Part shown: positions 61,582 through 64,000 of the stretch, one piece after another
Numbering within the stretch: position 1 is the stretch's first letter
Layout of the letters: each line of letters starts with the position of its first letter
Assembly: GCF_900177405.1 (NCBI RefSeq)
Contig: NZ_LT840185.1
Span: 921,501-985,500, forward strand
DNA: 64,000 bases
Direction of reading: 5' to 3'
Source of the DNA: Allosphingosinicella indica
GTDB lineage: Bacteria > Pseudomonadota > Alphaproteobacteria > Sphingomonadales > Sphingomonadaceae
Position numbers and translations under genes: made by a program
Notes under the pieces: generated by a model
Seen by the model: the letters and a program-made list of their open reading frames with translations, nothing else
The model's database searches: none
Told to the model about the DNA's origin: nothing

Positions 61582-62378
61582 AGCCGCGTTCTCAGCGTCC
61601 AAAGCTCCGGAAACGCGCGCTTGCCCAGGGTCGATTGCAGATAGGGTACGCCCGGCGTGCCGCCCGTGCCCGTCTTGAAGCCGATGATCCGCTCTACGGT
61701 AATGACGTGCTTGTGGCGCCAGGTGGCGAAGGAATCGTCGATGTCGACGAGTTTTTCGGCGAGCTGGTAGAGCGGCCACCAGCGCTCGGTGTCGCGATAG
61801 ACCTCGGCCCACGCGGCCTCCACCGCCTCACTCGGCCGATACGGCTCACGCCAGTCGCGCTCCAGCGCTTCGGCGGGCATCGGCAGGCCCATCCGCGCCG
61901 CGGCGGCATTGGCATCGTCCCAGAGGCTCGGCGAGGCTAGGGCATCTTCCAGCGCTTCTCGTTCCGCGGTGCCATCATTCTGATAATTGAGGTGGCCCGC
62001 CGCCTTCAGGCCGAGCCGGAACTCCATTTCGCGGAACTGCGCCGACTGGAAGCCCGAGCTGCCGCCCAGCACCCCGCGAAACATCGAATAATCCGCCGGA
62101 GTCAGCGTCGAGAGGACTTCCCAGCTCAGTGTCATCACCGCCTGGATCCGCGACACCCGCGACAGGCATTTGTGCACCGGCACCAGAGCATCCGCGCGGA
62201 CCAGCCGCTGCGACAGCGCGATCTCATGCAGGATCTGCTTGAGCCACAGCTCCTTAGTCTGGTGGATGATGACAAAGAGTAATTCGTCGTGATGGTCGGA
62301 AATCGGATGCTGGGCCGTGAGCAATTGATCCAGCGTCAGATAACCGCCGTAGGTCATGTCTTCCGGTACATTCGCCAT
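61578..62378 (-). CDS. kynA: Tryptophan 2,3-dioxygenase
   Basis: Cytosolic haem dioxygenase of 266 residues that opens the indole ring of L-tryptophan to N-formylkynurenine. Family motifs are clear: 'MTYGGYLTLDQLLTAQHP', 'HHDELLFVIIHQTKELWLKQ' and 'SSGFQSAQFREMEF', and the C-terminal 'WRHKHVITVERIIGFKTGTG' with the haem-ligand His. The length is normal for bacterial enzymes. It is translationally coupled to manC downstream by a GTGA overlap, an unexpected pairing of tryptophan catabolism and GDP-mannose synthesis. It is divergent from manA; the 82-bp gap must hold both promoters. Confidence 0.95.
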   Translation of the reverse strand: MANVPEDMTYGGYLTLDQLLTAQHPISDHHDELLFVIIHQTKELWLKQILHEIALSQRLVRADALVPVHKCLSRVSRIQAVMTLSWEVLSTLTPADYSMFRGVLGGSSGFQSAQFREMEFRLGLKAAGHLNYQNDGTAEREALEDALASPSLWDDANAAAARMGLPMPAEALERDWREPYRPSEAVEAAWAEVYRDTERWWPLYQLAEKLVDIDDSFATWRHKHVITVERIIGFKTGTGGTPGVPYLQSTLGKRAFPELWTLRTRL

Positions 62379-62460
62379 GCCGATCGCCTAGCACGCGCCG
62401 CGCGGACGGCAAACGGGCTGCACACGCTTTGGAAACCCGCGCCGCCTATGTAAGCTCGCC

Positions 62461-63294
62461 ATGGCCACTGCGAGGAAAGCCTTGTCCGCCACCGCGCGCC
62501 AGTTGCAGCCGCGCGCCACGGAGCGTGTTTGGGGGTGCAGTACGCTGCCGGCGCCCTTTGCAGCGCTCGCCGCGAGCGATCGTCCGACGGGTGAAATCTG
62601 GTTCGATCCGCCGCCGGGCGCGTTGCTCGTCAAGCATCTGTTCGCTGCCGAGAAGCTCTCTGTCCAGGTGCATCCCGGCGACGCCTATGCGCAGGCGCTG
62701 GGCCATGCCGGAGGCAAGGACGAAGCCTGGATCATCACCAACGCGGAACCCGGCGCAGCGATCGGCCTCGGCCTGCGGCGGCCGCTGGACGCGGAGGCAT
62801 TGCGCAACGCGGCGCTCGACGGATCGATCGAGCAGGAAATCGACTGGCAACCGGTGCAGCGCGGCGATGTCATCTGCGTGCCGGCGGGCACGATCCACGC
62901 CATTGGCCCCGGCGTCTCGCTGATCGAGATGCAGCAGCCGAACGACATCACCTACCGGCTCTACGATTACGGCCGTGGCCGGGATCTGCACTTGGAGGAT
63001 GCGCTGGCCGTGGCGCGGCGCGAGCCGTTCCGCAACGCTTGTCCTCCGCGGCCCTCCGGTCCCGGACGCACCGTCTTTTCCGGATTGGCCTTCACTCTCG
63101 AGCGGCTCGAAGGGGCGCAGACGCTCCACGTCGGCGGCCATTCGCGCCCGCCGCTGACATTAGCCGTGGTTGCGGGGGCAGGACGTCTCGACGGCGTAGC
63201 CATCGGCGCCGGCGAAGTGTGGTCGATCGACGCACCCGCGCATCTGAGGCTGGACTCCGGCGCCGACGCGATCCTCGCTTATTATCCCGCCTAG
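62461..63294 (+). CDS. manA: Class I mannose-6-phosphate isomerase
   Basis: Cytosolic zinc isomerase of 277 residues interconverting fructose-6-phosphate and mannose-6-phosphate. The cupin metal site is seen in 'VQVHPGDAYAQ' (His71) and 'GGKDEAWII' (Lys85, Glu87), and 'VPAGTIHAIGPGVSLIEMQQ' carries the later His and Glu. It is a short class I form, typical of alphaproteobacteria. With manC close by it supplies GDP-mannose; a phosphomannomutase is not in the window. It shares a terminal CTAG with the Rel gene on the other strand. Confidence 0.92.
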   Translation: MATARKALSATARQLQPRATERVWGCSTLPAPFAALAASDRPTGEIWFDPPPGALLVKHLFAAEKLSVQVHPGDAYAQALGHAGGKDEAWIITNAEPGAAIGLGLRRPLDAEALRNAALDGSIEQEIDWQPVQRGDVICVPAGTIHAIGPGVSLIEMQQPNDITYRLYDYGRGRDLHLEDALAVARREPFRNACPPRPSGPGRTVFSGLAFTLERLEGAQTLHVGGHSRPPLTLAVVAGAGRLDGVAIGAGEVWSIDAPAHLRLDSGADAILAYYPA

Positions 63295-64000
63295 AGCCGC
63301 TCCGCCGTCGAAACCATTTCGGAGGCCCTCAGCGCCGCGATGATGCGCATCAGGTGCTGGACGTCGTGCACCTCGATGTCGAGCCGGAAGGTGTGGAAGC
63401 TCGAATCGCGGCCGGTCTGGTCGAGCTTGACGATATTGGCGCCGTGGGTGCCAAGGATGCCGGTGATCGCCGCCAGCGAGCCCGGCTGGTTGCGGATGAC
63501 GACGTTGATCCGCGCGCTGCCGCCGTCGGTTTTGTCGCCCCAGGCGAGATCGACCCAGTCGGCGTCGACGCCATTGGCCAGCGTCTCGCAATCGATGGTG
63601 TGGACCTCGATCCCCTCGCCCTCGCGGCGCAGACCCACGATCCGGTCGCCTGGGATCGGGTGGCAGCATTCGGCGAGCTGGAAGGCGACGCCCGGCGTCA
63701 GGCCCTTGATCGAAATGGCGGTGCGCTGCGGCGGCGGCTTCACGCCCTTCTTCCCTGCGGAGCCGGGTATCAGCGCCTCCATCACCGCAACGTCGCTGAC
63801 CCGCTTCAGCGCGATCGACTCCATCAGCGCTTCGTCATCGGGGAGGTGCAGCCGCTTCAACGCTTCCGCCATCGCTTCCCAGCCGAGCGGTGCGGGGAGG
63901 CGCTGGACGATCTCGTCGAAGATCTTGCGGCCGAGCGCGACCGTCTCCTCACGCTCCTTCGATTTGACGAAGCGGCGTACCTTGGCGCGCGCCTTGCCGG
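63291..64000 (-). CDS. Rel/SpoT family (p)ppGpp synthetase/hydrolase, C-terminal part (truncated by window edge)
   Basis: The last 236 codons of a bifunctional Rel-type enzyme; the N-terminal hydrolase, synthetase and TGS domains lie beyond the window. Visible parts are the end of the helical domain ('RRFVKSKEREETVALGRK'), the conserved cysteine region 'LAECCHPIPGDRIVGLRREG' and the C-terminal ACT domain ('INVVIRNQPGSLAAITGILG'). The frame is open and continuous to base 64000. Rel controls the stringent response, with the ACT and cysteine regions sensing the ribosome. Nothing suggests it is broken. Confidence 0.93.
   Translation of the reverse strand, partial: GKARAKVRRFVKSKEREETVALGRKIFDEIVQRLPAPLGWEAMAEALKRLHLPDDEALMESIALKRVSDVAVMEALIPGSAGKKGVKPPPQRTAISIKGLTPGVAFQLAECCHPIPGDRIVGLRREGEGIEVHTIDCETLANGVDADWVDLAWGDKTDGGSARINVVIRNQPGSLAAITGILGTHGANIVKLDQTGRDSSFHTFRLDIEVHDVQHLMRIIAALRASEMVSTAERL

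Overview
The window reads as chromosome of a high-GC alphaproteobacterium, most likely a sphingomonad. That assignment is an inference from gene content, the very high GC at third positions and the style of the dispersed palindromic repeats; no rRNA or tRNA gene is present to confirm it. Coding density is very high and no stretch longer than about 220 bases lacks a gene. Opposing genes usually end on top of each other: five of nine convergent pairs share a four-base CTAG or TTAA.

Region 1 (1-8.5 kb): a PadR-type regulator faces a four-gene, translationally coupled operon on the minus strand. It encodes a fused 5-oxoprolinase/hydantoinase-type protein, the two-part membrane protein pair DUF969/DUF979, and a soluble DUF2891 protein. 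This looks like a 5-oxoproline (pyroglutamate) uptake and use operon. A palindromic repeat sits in frame inside the oxoprolinase gene, and a second, different palindromic repeat lies just upstream of it. A secreted amidohydrolase follows.

Region 2 (8.5-24.2 kb): an outer-membrane assembly block, all on the minus strand. Its order is TpsB (ShlB/FhaC-like pore), a large TpsA exoprotein with a 34-proline run and a C-terminal cysteine pair, an exported TPR-CHAT caspase-like protein, then TamA and TamB. The three first genes overlap stop-to-start. I consider this the best candidate for an undescribed system: two-partner secretion with its own exported CHAT protease.

Region 3 (24.4-63.3 kb): a large surface polysaccharide locus bracketed by two collinear PDZ-M48 periplasmic peptidases. 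It encodes initiation (WbaP-like sugar transferase), three glycosyltransferases, a Wzx flippase, two polymerase/ligase-type membrane proteins (EpsG and O-antigen ligase families), and Wza/Wzc export. Sugar-nucleotide genes include a TviB/WbpA-type UDP-GlcNAc 6-dehydrogenase, WbpB, WbpD and WbpE types, a second dehydrogenase and a second acetyltransferase. HisH, HisF2 and WbpG form an acetamidino-transfer module. The predicted polymer therefore carries a 2,3-diamino-2,3-dideoxyuronic acid with an acetamidino group. Two beta-helix proteins, one an exported lipoprotein candidate and one an RTX protein, probably act on the polymer. ManC and ManA supply GDP-mannose precursors, with tryptophan 2,3-dioxygenase coupled to manC.

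Region 4 (63.3 kb to the end): the C-terminal part of a Rel/SpoT-type (p)ppGpp enzyme, cut by the window edge.
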